64,000 bases of DNA from Shiella aurantiaca (GTDB taxonomy: Bacteria; Bacteroidota; Bacteroidia; Cytophagales; Cyclobacteriaceae): positions 186,001 to 250,000 of the forward strand of contig JAUHJS010000004.1 in the NCBI GenBank assembly GCA_030412945.1, read 5' to 3'. Positions 8,482 through 18,662 of this stretch are shown here, in pieces (positions within the stretch are counted from its first letter, which is position 1; each line of letters opens with the position of its first letter). A model generated the notes under the pieces. The model was not told the DNA's origin and made no database searches. It saw only the letters and a list, made by a program, of their open reading frames with translations. Made by a program: the position numbers and the translations under genes.

Positions 8482-8532
8482 ATATCCACAACTATTGCGT
8501 TTATCTCCTAAATATAAGAGATATCCACAACT
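8482..8532. repeat. 12-bp direct repeat at the 5' edge of the LRR gene
   Basis: ATATCCACAACT occurs at 8482-8493 and again at 8521-8532, 39 bp apart. The second copy belongs to the segment shared with 32992-33127; the first lies in the leader of the LRR gene. This could mark the junction where the LRR segment was added. Confidence 0.5.
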
Positions 8533-8643
8533 ACAAAAACGTATCCATCAGTATATTGCTTTCCAAGGTGCACCCCTTTATACAAAAAAGCCCACCCGAT
8601 TTCTCCAGTAAGCTTTTGAAGGCCTAGTAAAAGGGTTTATTTC
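8509..8643. repeat. Diverged copy 1 of the segment downstream of the dienelactone hydrolase gene
   Basis: Aligns by eye at roughly 85% with 32992-33127, from TAAATATAAGAGATATCCAC through AAAAGCCCACCCGATTTCTCC to a final TTATTT. In the other copy this segment holds the terminator and the last codons of the hydrolase gene. Here the hydrolase gene is absent and the right terminator arm has changed (GGTGGGCTTT became AGTAAGCTTT), which breaks the stem. It is a relic or a recombined duplicate. Confidence 0.7.
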
Positions 8644-8654
8644 GGCCTTTTTCT

Positions 8655-8745
8655 TCTTGTTTGATTTTCTCAACTGACAGCTAGTAAGCTAATTTGGTTT
8701 ACAAACCCTGCAATAGGCATTCGATCGTATAAATGTCGGACTGTT
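8655..8745. repeat. Intergenic repeat family, copy A
   Basis: Shares GACAGC, GCTAATTTGGTT, ACAAACCCTGC, ATAGGCATTCGAT and AAATGTCG in the same order as copies D and E. The first stem is degraded but still pairs partly (right arm CAACTGACAG, 8671-8680). It is the only copy outside the 27-33 kb island. The whole 8458-8862 gap contains only this, the segment at 8509-8643 and the terminator at 8812-8843. Confidence 0.65.
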
Positions 8746-8811
8746 AGTAATGGGAACTATCCTGATTACCACAGTTAATTGGTTTCATTACTAACTAGTT
8801 ATAAAACAAAA

Positions 8812-8843
8812 AAAGCGGCTCTGTAAAGTACAGAAGCCGCTTT
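8812..8843 (-). terminator. Terminator of the giant delta-60/Ig gene
   Basis: AAAGCGGCT and AAGCCGCTTT arms enclose CTGTA/TACAG, giving a long stem with one bulge. Ts follow on the minus strand. It lies 20 bp past the stop of the giant gene. Confidence 0.8.
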
Positions 8844-8862
8844 AAAGGTAAACCAACAACCC

Positions 8863-11800
8863 TTATTTTTTCAGGAGTTTTATCACACTAGTACCTTTAT
8901 TATTCTGAATTTTCAGATAGTAGATTCCTGATTTTAGGTAATCGGTATCATATACTAGCTCTTTTCCTTCAAACTCCTGACTCGAAACGATATCGCCATT
9001 GAGGGCTATGATTTGAAGCTGCCCTTTGGCTTGCGCTTCCTCAAATTGCAAGGTAAGTCTGTTTTCTACCGGGTTCGGGTAATAATTCAGCTTATGACTT
9101 AACAGCCCTTTTATCCCCAGAATAGTGATATCCATACAAGTAGAAACCGTTTCGCATCCATTCAGGGTAATTTGTACCGCGTAAGATCCCGCTTCTTCTG
9201 GTGTAAAGGAAATACTGGTAGCCCCGTCTATGGGTGTTTGTGTACTGCAGTTTATCCATTGGTAGCTCGCACCTTCTTGCTGACTGGTGAGTACGGATCC
9301 ATTTTGGCTTACTGAATTATCAATTTGGGTGATAGTTAGGTTGAGTGTGAGCACATACGGACAGCCGTTCTCATTGGTCAAACTAATAGGGTATTGTCCT
9401 GATTCTGTGTAGGTTTCTCCATTGAAGTCAAAACTTCCACAGGCGCTTTCATTCATTTCTATTGGTTCGGCTGTGAAGACAGTGAGTAGCACTTCATTAC
9501 TTAGTATGCTGCCACAATCACCCGATACTTCCACCACATACAAGCCCGCCAAATCAGCGCTTACATTTGTAAACTGTAATGCAGCAGTTGTACCTACAAT
9601 TTCTCCTCCCTTTCTCCATTCATAGACCAAGTTTTGACCCATGGCCTGTACTTCAAGGCTAGTATTTTGGCCTTCGCAGACACTGGTATTTTGAGGCTGC
9701 AAGGTGATTTGGGTAGTAGTGGTAACCGATACTTGGATAGGAGAAGAGCTAAGGCTTCCACAAGTGCTTGTCACTTCTACAGTATATTCAGCGGCATCAG
9801 TTAAGGTAGAGGATGCCAACGAATAACTTGAATTATTGGCCCCTTGGATAGCAAGCCCGTCTTTCATCCACTGATAGCTAATTGCTCCGCTACCTGAGGC
9901 GCTTACTTCAAGAAGAAGGGCCTCACCTTCACAAAGGGTTTGATCAGGAGAAACAGTGGTGATACTTGTAGCCGGATTGACAACTAATGCGGCCAGCTCT
10001 GAAACCACCTGACCGCAGGCCCCGGTAATTGTTACCGAATAATCACCCGCCTGAGCAGTTGAGGCATTCTCAATAGTCAGGACGTTTTGAGTTGCACCGA
10101 TGAGGATTTCACCATTTTTTCTCCATTCGTATACCAATTCACTACCCTCAGCCAAAACAGAAAGGGTGGCCGAGTTTCCTTCACAAATGGAACTAGGGGT
10201 CGGTTGAGAAAGTATGCTCACCGGAGTAGCAATACTTAAGCTTACCGGCTCAGATTCAACTTCATTACATTTCCCAGTAATTACCACACTGTACAATCCT
10301 ACTTTCGATTCGTCTGTGCCAGTGATTTCTAAGCTAGGGTTAATGGCCCCATCAAGTAGTTGCCCATCCTTTTTCCATTGGTAAGTTAAGGTACCCGAGC
10401 CTGTAGCGGCCACATTAAATTGTGCATTAGATCCTGCACATACTGCCTGAGCAATTGGGCTCTCCTCGATGCGAACGCTGGCTTGTACCTCAACAGTGGC
10501 AGTAGTAGAAACCACTGTATTCCCACAGGCACCGGTAATTTCTACGGAATAATCTCCTGAATTTTCCAGTGCTAAGTCATTGAAATTCAAGGTAGCTGAG
10601 GAGGCTCCAGTAATGGCGCTACCATCTTTATACCATTGGTAGCTTAGGTTGCCACCAAGGGCCGTTACCGATAGGTTAGCTGTATTTCCTTCGCAGCCTA
10701 TAATTGATACAGGCTCTTGGCTAATGCTTGTATATTCATTTACCACCAAGGTAGCTATCGATGAACTGGCCACCCCACATTCCTCAGTAAATTCTACCGT
10801 ATATCGTCCCTGATCAGCTAGTGTGGCAGCTGCAATGGTTAGGCTGGTAGCATTTTCTCCTTCGATAGCCAAGCCATCCTTTTTCCATTGAAAATTGCTT
10901 GCACTTTGACCAGCCACTTCAACATAGAAGGTGGCAGATTCGCCATCGCATACGGTTAATGACACCGGTTGTTGATTAATGGTAGGAGGAGAGTTTACCA
11001 CCACTGTGGCAATGGCAGAGCTGACGGCCTCCCCGCAAGTTCCAGTAACTTCTACCGAATAGTCTCCGGCATCCTCGAAGGCAAGCGCTTCAAAAATAAG
11101 TGTGGCAGCGGTTGCTCCCTCAATTGGGTCTGCTCCTTTATACCACTGATAGGTAATACCGCTACCGGTGGCTTCCACATTCAATTGCAAGGAAGATGAC
11201 TCACAAAGGGTGGCAGAGGCAGGTTGTGTAACAATAGCAGCAGGAGTAAGCTGATTTACGGATAATACTACTGTGGAATCACACCCTGTGCCTGTAGTAA
11301 ACAATTCAGTAAACACCCCTGCGCCCGTGATAAGCTGATTGCCGAATTGAAGACTTTCTCCCTGGCACAAATCTAAGCTTTGTTCCACGCTTTGTGGTCT
11401 GGAAATGCTTAATACATTGGAAGAGGGAGTACAGGTAGGAGGAGTAAATCCATTGCCGCCTTGGCTAAAATTGCTTGAATTGTTATTATCTAAATATATC
11501 TCCTGTAGACAGCCGTTTGCGTCTTCAATGATTAGGTAGGAGTAGGTGTTAAAACAAACGTCAGAAATGATGAAATCGCTGCTATTGCTTGTACCTGATA
11601 AGTCTTGAATAATACGGGTTTGATTATTAAATGCCGAATAACGGTAACTTTTCAGACTATAACTAAGTGGCAAAGCCGCATTGCTGGTCGCAAGGTTTAC
11701 GGAAAAGGCACAGTTATTAAAGCCGGTTGTGTTACCTGTGAAAGAAATGTTGCATCCAAGGGTACCAAATTCGGCCCGGTAATCTCCACACTCTTCTGCC

Positions 11801-14800
11801 AAGTAGTCGATGGTACTGCTTGAAAGGCTTTGCGCCACTACCACATCGTCTTTAAATAATTGATAGGAGCTGTGATTGGGATTAGAACCTGTAATCCGCA
11901 TGGTTTCTTCATTGTAAACCAATTGCGTAATAGGATTTGGGTTTACTTGAAGAGTTAGGACTACTATGGAATCACAGCCTGTACTGCTCGTAAAGGTATT
12001 TTGATATTCACCCGCCACACTTAGTATATCTGCACCAAATGTATAGCTATCGCCTTCGCAAATGGTTCTTGACTCAGCATACGTATTACCGGGATCGATG
12101 CTAAGAACTTGTGAGTAAGCTGTGCAAGCCTCAGGAACAGGAATATTCCAAAAAGTATCGGCTGTGTTGAAATCCACCGAAATGGAGATCTCGCAGCCAT
12201 TGGCGTCTGTCACGCGAACGGTGTAAGTACTGGGGCACACGCCCGTATAGGTAAAGCTATTCGTATTTCTTACGGCCGTATTTCCTGCTGTATTTCCCGG
12301 AAAGGAAATGTTGGAAGTAAGAGGCAGAACCGCATTTTCCACCGTTATAGTTAGGGTGGCTCCGCAACCAGAACCTGCTTTAGTGGCCGATATACCTAGC
12401 TGACAAGCAGAACCCCCGAATTCGGCCTTGTACTCGCCACATTCACTTACCAAATAGTTGATTGAGCCACTATTGGTATTGGTTTCTATCAGGGTATTAT
12501 CTTTGTAGAGTTTATAACTATTATAGGAGCTTGAAGCAGTTATATACTTGGAATCCGGATTATAACTAATTTCCTCCGTTCTTCTACTGAGCGTAAGTAC
12601 TACGGTAGAATCACAGCCCGCTGAAGAGGTAAATAACTCGGTAAAGGTACCTGTTTCCGTTAATGTTTGACTGCCAAAAGTGTAGGATTCTGTGCAGAGA
12701 AAATCGTCTATTTCTACTGTCTGAGGGGCAATCACACTCAGATTGACCGTTACATTGGTTTCACATCCGTCTGTTCCTAAAAACTGGGTGTATTGATAAG
12801 TGCCTGCACTTGTTAAGCTTTCGGAAAACGCTACATACTCATCGTTATCGTTCCAAGCCATGGTTGTATACTCATAGGTTTCTCCCTCGCAAATGCTGGC
12901 ATTAATAATGGATTCTTGAACGGGTGAAGGAACCACACTTAGCGAAACAATAGAATCGCAGGTGCCGGTACGCGGAATGGTGACCACAAAATCGCCATAG
13001 CTGGTAAAGTTCTGCCCACCATAGCTTACTGTTTCGTATTTACAACGCTGAATGCTAGCCGTGTAATTGGTCTGAATTACACTTAGGGTAAGTGTTACGG
13101 TAGAGTCGCAAGCCTGCTGATTAGTGAAAGTTTCGGTGTAAATACCTGCAGCGCTTAAGGTTTGGGTGCCAAAAGTGTAGGTATCGTCTTGGCAAATGCT
13201 CAGGCTAGTTTGTACCGTATGCTCACAGGGGTTACCCAATTGAACCAGGCCGTTATAATTGGCTCCGTTATAATTAGTAAAAGTACCCGCTACCACTACT
13301 TTTCCTTCCTCGCGCAGCATCAGGTCATTTACTACACCATTGAAATTACTTCCCGATATCGCTTCAGGAATAAAGCTTCCATTGTCATTGAAATAGGCCA
13401 GCCCATTTACTGTTGTGCCTGAGTAGGCAGCGATACTACCTGCCACGGCTATTTGGCCAGAGGGGTGAAGGATAATATCATAAATAGCGGCATTGATATT
13501 AAAGCCATTGTTATACTGAAAAGTGCCGTCAAAAGAACCGTCCGTATTTAGACGAATCAAGCCTCGGCTATTCGTTGTAACACCACCGCGCTGATAATAG
13601 GGAAAATTTCCCCCAAGAAGTAACTTTCCATCGCTTTGAACCGCCACGGTGTTAACTTGGTAGGTATCGAAGCCCACCCCACCGGAACTCGTGGTGAAGT
13701 TGGTATCAACCGTACCATCGGCATTTAAGCGAACGGCTTTAGCCACGGAAGTATTTCCATTGAAGCTACTGAATGCCCCCACCAAAAATATCTTACCGTC
13801 AGGATACAAATGAATGCGTGAGACTGCGCCATTGGCGCCTCCCGATGTACTAAAGGTACCATCTTGGAGACCAGCGCTTGTCAATTTGGTAAATCCATTG
13901 CCTCCGGTAAGTCCAAATCCTCCTGCCACGAAAATGCTTCCATTATCGGCAACCACTAGGTCATTTACACTATTATTCAAAGAAAGAGGAGTAAAGGTAT
14001 TATCCTTTGATCCATCGGAATTGAGTCTTACCAAACGGCTTTGTGCCTGCCCGTTGAATTGAGAGAAATCGCCACCAATGAGTATTTTTCCATCCGACTG
14101 GATAGCAATGGCATAGGGTACGCCCGTAAAACCAGTACCGGAGCTAAAGCTTTCATCCAGACTTCCGTCTACATTTAATCGGGCAACGCCATTGCGCGTA
14201 ATGCCTCTCACCTCCGTAAAGGAGCCCACAATAATCACTTTGCCATCGGCTTGTTCGGCCATACGGGTAATATTTCCGCCCACTACACCAGCTCCATTGT
14301 TTAGTGTAAGGTTCCCGTAGGCATTAAGGGGTACAGGGTTTCTTCTGTTGCCTCCTTTTACGGTGGTAAAATCACCCCCGACCAATACCTTGCCCTCACC
14401 GAGTGACAATAGGGCTTGCACATTGTTATTAAATCCTGAACCTATAGAAAAGCTAGTATTTAAAGAGCCATCAGAATTTAGGCTGACGAGGCGAATAGCA
14501 CTTGCTCCTCCGTAAGTAGTAAAAGAACCTCCGGCAACTATTTTGTCACCAGCAACAGCCAGGCTTAAGATTGAATTATCGAATGCGGATGGGGCAAAGG
14601 TATTGTCAAAAGAACCGTTGGTGTTTATTCGCGCCAGTCGGTTAACTGCGTTTCCGTCATAGGCAGTCAAGTTACCTCCAATAATGTACTTACCATCAGG
14701 TTGTTCTGTAATGCAAAATGCGTCACCGCTAAGTCCGGTTCCGCTCGCATTAAAAGTGGCATCTAATTGAAAGTTTGCATTTAGGCGAACGATGCCAGGG

Positions 14801-15456
14801 GCATTATTCCCTTGAAAACTGGTGAAGGCGCCCACGCAAAGCACCCTTCCTTGAGCATCTTTATAGATGGCGTTTACAGTGCCATCGAAGCCTCCGTTAG
14901 TGGAAAAAAGGGTTCCGTCCGCAGTAGAAATTAAGGCATAGCGGGGTCGGGCTACCAAGGGACCATTGCCGATTTGAAGATCGGTAAAGGTACCCGATAT
15001 CATCACTGTGCTAGTGAACTGATCGGTGGTTATCAAATTGAAATTCCCACTAGGGATGTATCGGGGAAAACTTGTGTCTACCGTTCCGTTGGCATTTAGT
15101 TTTCCCATGTAGATGGTACCATTGGCTGAGGTTACGGTATTTCCTACCATAATCATTTTACCATCGTTGAGTAATACTAGGTCTTTAATAAACCCTCCTG
15201 TAATACCTGGGCCCAGAAATGTGGCGTCTACTGTTCCATTGGTGTTGTAGCGCTTAATGGCTCCCGAAAACGTACCAATGGCAATGATTTTGCCATCGGG
15301 CTGCTTAATATATTTGGTGATTGTGCCCGTAGTTTCGGTAGGAATAAAGGGTGTTCCACCGGGAATAGGGTTAAAGCTTGGGTCGAGCTGCCCAGCTTGC
15401 CCAAATACACTGCTGAAGCATATTAGGGCCATAAAGAATAGAAATAGTTTTCTCAT
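8863..15456 (-). CDS. Giant delta-60 / Ig-like T9SS surface protein
   Basis: About 2197 residues. The open frame extends upstream to 15507, but the start is placed at the ATG at 15456, which gives a proper signal peptide (MRKLFLFFMALICFSSVFGQ). Residues about 20-740 are delta-60 beta-propeller repeats (DGKIIAIGTF, RLNADGTVDTNF and many variants). About 740-1400 holds cysteine-bracketed modules (SICQDDTYTFG ... ACDSTVTLTL) and two SPRB-like inserts. About 1400-1995 contains seven Ig-like domains, each with a Cys pair and QW(Y/K)KDG. The end (from YYPNPVENRLTLQF, about 2122) is a T9SS sorting domain. Probably an exported adhesin or matrix protein; ligand unknown. It is divergent from the LytS gene. 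Confidence 0.9.
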   Translation of the reverse strand: MRKLFLFFMALICFSSVFGQAGQLDPSFNPIPGGTPFIPTETTGTITKYIKQPDGKIIAIGTFSGAIKRYNTNGTVDATFLGPGITGGFIKDLVLLNDGKMIMVGNTVTSANGTIYMGKLNANGTVDTSFPRYIPSGNFNLITTDQFTSTVMISGTFTDLQIGNGPLVARPRYALISTADGTLFSTNGGFDGTVNAIYKDAQGRVLCVGAFTSFQGNNAPGIVRLNANFQLDATFNASGTGLSGDAFCITEQPDGKYIIGGNLTAYDGNAVNRLARINTNGSFDNTFAPSAFDNSILSLAVAGDKIVAGGSFTTYGGASAIRLVSLNSDGSLNTSFSIGSGFNNNVQALLSLGEGKVLVGGDFTTVKGGNRRNPVPLNAYGNLTLNNGAGVVGGNITRMAEQADGKVIIVGSFTEVRGITRNGVARLNVDGSLDESFSSGTGFTGVPYAIAIQSDGKILIGGDFSQFNGQAQSRLVRLNSDGSKDNTFTPLSLNNSVNDLVVADNGSIFVAGGFGLTGGNGFTKLTSAGLQDGTFSTSGGANGAVSRIHLYPDGKIFLVGAFSSFNGNTSVAKAVRLNADGTVDTNFTTSSGGVGFDTYQVNTVAVQSDGKLLLGGNFPYYQRGGVTTNSRGLIRLNTDGSFDGTFQYNNGFNINAAIYDIILHPSGQIAVAGSIAAYSGTTVNGLAYFNDNGSFIPEAISGSNFNGVVNDLMLREEGKVVVAGTFTNYNGANYNGLVQLGNPCEHTVQTSLSICQDDTYTFGTQTLSAAGIYTETFTNQQACDSTVTLTLSVIQTNYTASIQRCKYETVSYGGQNFTSYGDFVVTIPRTGTCDSIVSLSVVPSPVQESIINASICEGETYEYTTMAWNDNDEYVAFSESLTSAGTYQYTQFLGTDGCETNVTVNLSVIAPQTVEIDDFLCTESYTFGSQTLTETGTFTELFTSSAGCDSTVVLTLSRRTEEISYNPDSKYITASSSYNSYKLYKDNTLIETNTNSGSINYLVSECGEYKAEFGGSACQLGISATKAGSGCGATLTITVENAVLPLTSNISFPGNTAGNTAVRNTNSFTYTGVCPSTYTVRVTDANGCEISISVDFNTADTFWNIPVPEACTAYSQVLSIDPGNTYAESRTICEGDSYTFGADILSVAGEYQNTFTSSTGCDSIVVLTLQVNPNPITQLVYNEETMRITGSNPNHSSYQLFKDDVVVAQSLSSSTIDYLAEECGDYRAEFGTLGCNISFTGNTTGFNNCAFSVNLATSNAALPLSYSLKSYRYSAFNNQTRIIQDLSGTSNSSDFIISDVCFNTYSYLIIEDANGCLQEIYLDNNNSSNFSQGGNGFTPPTCTPSSNVLSISRPQSVEQSLDLCQGESLQFGNQLITGAGVFTELFTTGTGCDSTVVLSVNQLTPAAIVTQPASATLCESSSLQLNVEATGSGITYQWYKGADPIEGATAATLIFEALAFEDAGDYSVEVTGTCGEAVSSAIATVVVNSPPTINQQPVSLTVCDGESATFYVEVAGQSASNFQWKKDGLAIEGENATSLTIAAATLADQGRYTVEFTEECGVASSSIATLVVNEYTSISQEPVSIIGCEGNTANLSVTALGGNLSYQWYKDGSAITGASSATLNFNDLALENSGDYSVEITGACGNTVVSTTATVEVQASVRIEESPIAQAVCAGSNAQFNVAATGSGTLTYQWKKDGQLLDGAINPSLEITGTDESKVGLYSVVITGKCNEVESEPVSLSIATPVSILSQPTPSSICEGNSATLSVLAEGSELVYEWRKNGEILIGATQNVLTIENASTAQAGDYSVTITGACGQVVSELAALVVNPATSITTVSPDQTLCEGEALLLEVSASGSGAISYQWMKDGLAIQGANNSSYSLASSTLTDAAEYTVEVTSTCGSLSSSPIQVSVTTTTQITLQPQNTSVCEGQNTSLEVQAMGQNLVYEWRKGGEIVGTTAALQFTNVSADLAGLYVVEVSGDCGSILSNEVLLTVFTAEPIEMNESACGSFDFNGETYTESGQYPISLTNENGCPYVLTLNLTITQIDNSVSQNGSVLTSQQEGASYQWINCSTQTPIDGATSISFTPEEAGSYAVQITLNGCETVSTCMDITILGIKGLLSHKLNYYPNPVENRLTLQFEEAQAKGQLQIIALNGDIVSSQEFEGKELVYDTDYLKSGIYYLKIQNNKGTSVIKLLKK

Positions 15457-15773
15457 AAAATGGGGTGGTTTGTTATCAAGTCCCCAAAAATCTTTTAAAT
15501 CAACCAATGCATAGGCAGCCGATTTATGAAAGTCCCCTTTTTACCAATGAAAGTGCTCTTTGAATTAATTTTGTACTTAGCGAATGAAAAGTATTAATTT
15601 TATTGCTTTGCCAAGGGTGATTAAGAACTGTGGTCAAAAAGGAGTAATCTTGAAAGGAAAGGGTGGAATCATACAAGTTGCTTATGAAGTGAAAGCGCGG
15701 TTTGATTACCTGAAAAACCCTCTTGGTAAATCGGGGAATAAGGGATGAGTTTTCCCTGTAACTTTGTATAGAA
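15457..15773. promoter_or_regulatory. Divergent promoter region, giant gene / LytS gene
   Basis: 317 bp with no gene. It should hold the promoters for the leftward giant gene and the rightward kinase operon. A TAACTTTG box (15759-15766) lies 7 bp before the kinase ATG; no good -33 element stands at the right distance, so the call is weak. I see no strong palindrome or terminator. Confidence 0.35.
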
Positions 15774-18659
15774 ATGAAGCTATCGACTTGTTTATTAGTA
15801 GTATGTATTTGCCTGGTGTCTCCATGGGTGAGCGCCCAGCAACCCTATGCTATTTCTATTAATCAATCGGTAGGCTTGCCTACTAACTCTGTCTATAACC
15901 TGCTTCAAGATTCGAAAGGCTATATTTGGATTGCACATAATGAAGGCCTGAGCCGATATGATGGCTTTGAATTCAAAACCTTCGAAAGCGTGCTGCAAAC
16001 CTCTAAAGCGGGGAGTTCTTTGAAAGAAGATTCATACGGCCGAATATGGTATGAAAATTTTGATGGGTTCGTGTATTATGCTGAGCAAGATACCCTCAAG
16101 ATGCTCACCAAAAGTAAGCCTATTGGCTATTACCCCATGGGCATTACTCAAAAGCACGTATTTTTAGTCAAGCAAGATGGCCTTGAAGTGTTTGATGCCC
16201 AATCATTGGCATTTCAGCGCAGTATGCCTATTGATGTCGATGGGCTTTCTCATACGCTTTCTGATGCAAGTAGCTTTTACCTGATCAATGACACGATACT
16301 GTATCAGATTGATAGCACACTTCATATTAAAGCCTTTGAATTACCCTCTATTCTTGATAACTCAGAAAAGCACCTTTATTTTTTGAATAATCAAGTGGTA
16401 ATTGTTCAAAAAAGTAATCGGAACAAAAATGTATACGCCCTAAAAGAGGATTCCATAGAGCTTTTATTTGAGGCCAATGGAATTTCCTTCATTCAAGGGG
16501 CACATTATATTGACAGCAGCTATTGGCTACTAAGCCCACAGGGGGCATTTCAATTTGAAAATGGTAGGCAAAGCATCCATTTCTCAGAAAAAAATTTATC
16601 CTTTTTGCTTAAAGACTATCAAGGTAACTATTGGTTTTCAACGGTTGATGAAGGAATAATTTTGGTTCCTAATATCCATAATCAGATAAAAAACCTGGAT
16701 GGCGAGGCGCCTTATCGAATTGTGCCAGCGGGTGAAGGGTATTTAATAAGTACGAAAAACGGTCAGATTATTCATCTTTCTAAAGACCTGAAGCAAACTA
16801 CGCTACTTCATAAGGACAAGTTTTCAGAAGGAATTCATTATTTATACTTAGATAGTGCCAATCAAAATCAATTTTATGTTTCTAAAGATTTTGGACTTAT
16901 TCCGAGGGGGGATTATAGAAAGCGTATCACGCAGGAACTGGCCCTAAAAGAGATGTATAGGATTGATGAGAAGTATTATGCCTTTGCTGCTACTGGTCCT
17001 TCCGGTTTATTTATTTCTCCAACAGCCGATAGCAATTCCCCATCCCTTTGGGATAGTATTTTTCAAACAAACAGAGTAGATAAAAGGAACTATGCCAGTC
17101 TTTTAAGCCAATCAAGAGGTAAGTCCGTGGTGTATTTGCCCGATCGTGAGGAGATATATTTTGCCAGTAATTTAGGACTCTTCAAAACTGGGCTTAGGAA
17201 TTCTAAGGAGCTCAAATACGAGAATAATTCCTTGTTTTTATCGAAACTAACCGTGTATAAAGATATACTATATGGACTAAGTACAAAGGGCAATTTGTTC
17301 TCCATTGAGAATGAATCCGTCAGAAAAATTAATGCGGATTATGATATACCCGAGGGAGACATTATAAAAATTAGACAATTTGGAAAATGGCTTTTTGTGA
17401 TGAGTAAGAAAAGCCTGGAATTGATTGATGTAAGTCAAGCCCAGGTAAAGCCTATTCCTATTGATGTAGATGTTAAGATTCAGGAAATCAATGATATATT
17501 ATTGGATAATGATCAACTACTCCTACTGACCAATGAGGGAATTATTCGTCTTGAGTTTTCGATACATAAAGAGCATGCCGAAGTACCCAAATTTTATATT
17601 AACTCTCTTAAAGTAAACAATCAAAAAAAGGATTTCTATAAACCTCAAACTCTCGATTTTGATCAAAATAATGTAGAAATCAATTACTCCCTATTACAAT
17701 ATTATGCGGGTGTTCCGTCCAAGGTATTTTACCAGATGAATGCGGAAGACTGGCAGCCAATCTCTTCCGAAACGCGTACTTTGTCCTTCCCGGCTCTGGC
17801 TCCGGGCAAATACAGCCTTCGTTTTAGGGTGGATAATACCCCTGTTGAGCCTCTTGAGATAAGCTTTGAAATTAAGCCCCCTTTTTGGATGACCCTTTGG
17901 TTCTTGGCTATTTGCATTATTATACTTTTTGCTTTCGCCTATTGGTATTACCGCTGGCAAACGGGCGTATTGATTAAGCAAAATCAGCTTTTGAAAGAGA
18001 AAATAGTATTAGAGCAAACCCTTAGCAAATCGATGCTCACATCGATCAAATCGCAGATGAATCCCCACTTTTTTTATAATGCCCTCAATACCATTCAGGC
18101 CTATATTTTCTCTAATGATAAGAGAAATGCTAGTAATTATTTAGCAAAGTTTTCTAAACTGACGCGCATGATATTAGAAATGTCGGAAAAGGAAACCATC
18201 TATTTGCAAGAAGAGGTAATGGCGCTTAACCTCTACCTCGAGTTAGAGAAAATGCGCTTTTCCGATGACTTCAATTATAGCATCACCCTTGAAGAAAGCA
18301 TAGATACCGATATGGTGAAGATCCCTTCTATGCTAATCCAACCCTATGTAGAAAATGCGGTAAAACATGGATTGCTGCACAAGAAGGGGGAAAAGCACGT
18401 GAAAATTGCCTTTCATAAGCAAGGCGAAGTATTAAAAGTGATTGTTTCCGACAACGGCATAGGTCGCAAACGATCAGAAGAGCTGAATAAAATTAAACAA
18501 GATAAATACCAAAGCTTCTCTTCTACTGCCAACGAAAAAAGGTTAGAACTGCTGAACAGAGGCAAGACTAACTCCATGAGTGCACAAATTATTGATGAAT
18601 ATGATCCATATGGGCAGGCATTGGGCACCCGAGTAGAATTAATAATCCCGATTAGTTAA
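15774..18659 (+). CDS. LytS-type sensor histidine kinase with periplasmic propeller
   Basis: 961 residues. A signal peptide (ending VSAQQPYA) is followed by a periplasmic two-component-regulator propeller: NSVYNLLQDSKGYIWIAHNEGLSRYDGFEFKTF is the classic Reg_prop blade. A Y_Y_Y-like beta domain precedes the membrane (SLRFRVDNTP). One TM helix is at about 704-728 (FWMTLWFLAICIIILFAFAYW). The His_kinase domain has KSQMNPHFFYNALNTIQAY (phospho-accepting His about 764), IQPYVENAVKHGLL and DNGIGRKR. It probably senses an envelope or polysaccharide cue and phosphorylates the LytTR regulator encoded 3 bp downstream. The blades are less regular than in SusR-type hybrids, so the ligand is open. Confidence 0.92.
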   Translation: MKLSTCLLVVCICLVSPWVSAQQPYAISINQSVGLPTNSVYNLLQDSKGYIWIAHNEGLSRYDGFEFKTFESVLQTSKAGSSLKEDSYGRIWYENFDGFVYYAEQDTLKMLTKSKPIGYYPMGITQKHVFLVKQDGLEVFDAQSLAFQRSMPIDVDGLSHTLSDASSFYLINDTILYQIDSTLHIKAFELPSILDNSEKHLYFLNNQVVIVQKSNRNKNVYALKEDSIELLFEANGISFIQGAHYIDSSYWLLSPQGAFQFENGRQSIHFSEKNLSFLLKDYQGNYWFSTVDEGIILVPNIHNQIKNLDGEAPYRIVPAGEGYLISTKNGQIIHLSKDLKQTTLLHKDKFSEGIHYLYLDSANQNQFYVSKDFGLIPRGDYRKRITQELALKEMYRIDEKYYAFAATGPSGLFISPTADSNSPSLWDSIFQTNRVDKRNYASLLSQSRGKSVVYLPDREEIYFASNLGLFKTGLRNSKELKYENNSLFLSKLTVYKDILYGLSTKGNLFSIENESVRKINADYDIPEGDIIKIRQFGKWLFVMSKKSLELIDVSQAQVKPIPIDVDVKIQEINDILLDNDQLLLLTNEGIIRLEFSIHKEHAEVPKFYINSLKVNNQKKDFYKPQTLDFDQNNVEINYSLLQYYAGVPSKVFYQMNAEDWQPISSETRTLSFPALAPGKYSLRFRVDNTPVEPLEISFEIKPPFWMTLWFLAICIIILFAFAYWYYRWQTGVLIKQNQLLKEKIVLEQTLSKSMLTSIKSQMNPHFFYNALNTIQAYIFSNDKRNASNYLAKFSKLTRMILEMSEKETIYLQEEVMALNLYLELEKMRFSDDFNYSITLEESIDTDMVKIPSMLIQPYVENAVKHGLLHKKGEKHVKIAFHKQGEVLKVIVSDNGIGRKRSEELNKIKQDKYQSFSSTANEKRLELLNRGKTNSMSAQIIDEYDPYGQALGTRVELIIPIS

Positions 18660-18662
18660 ATC

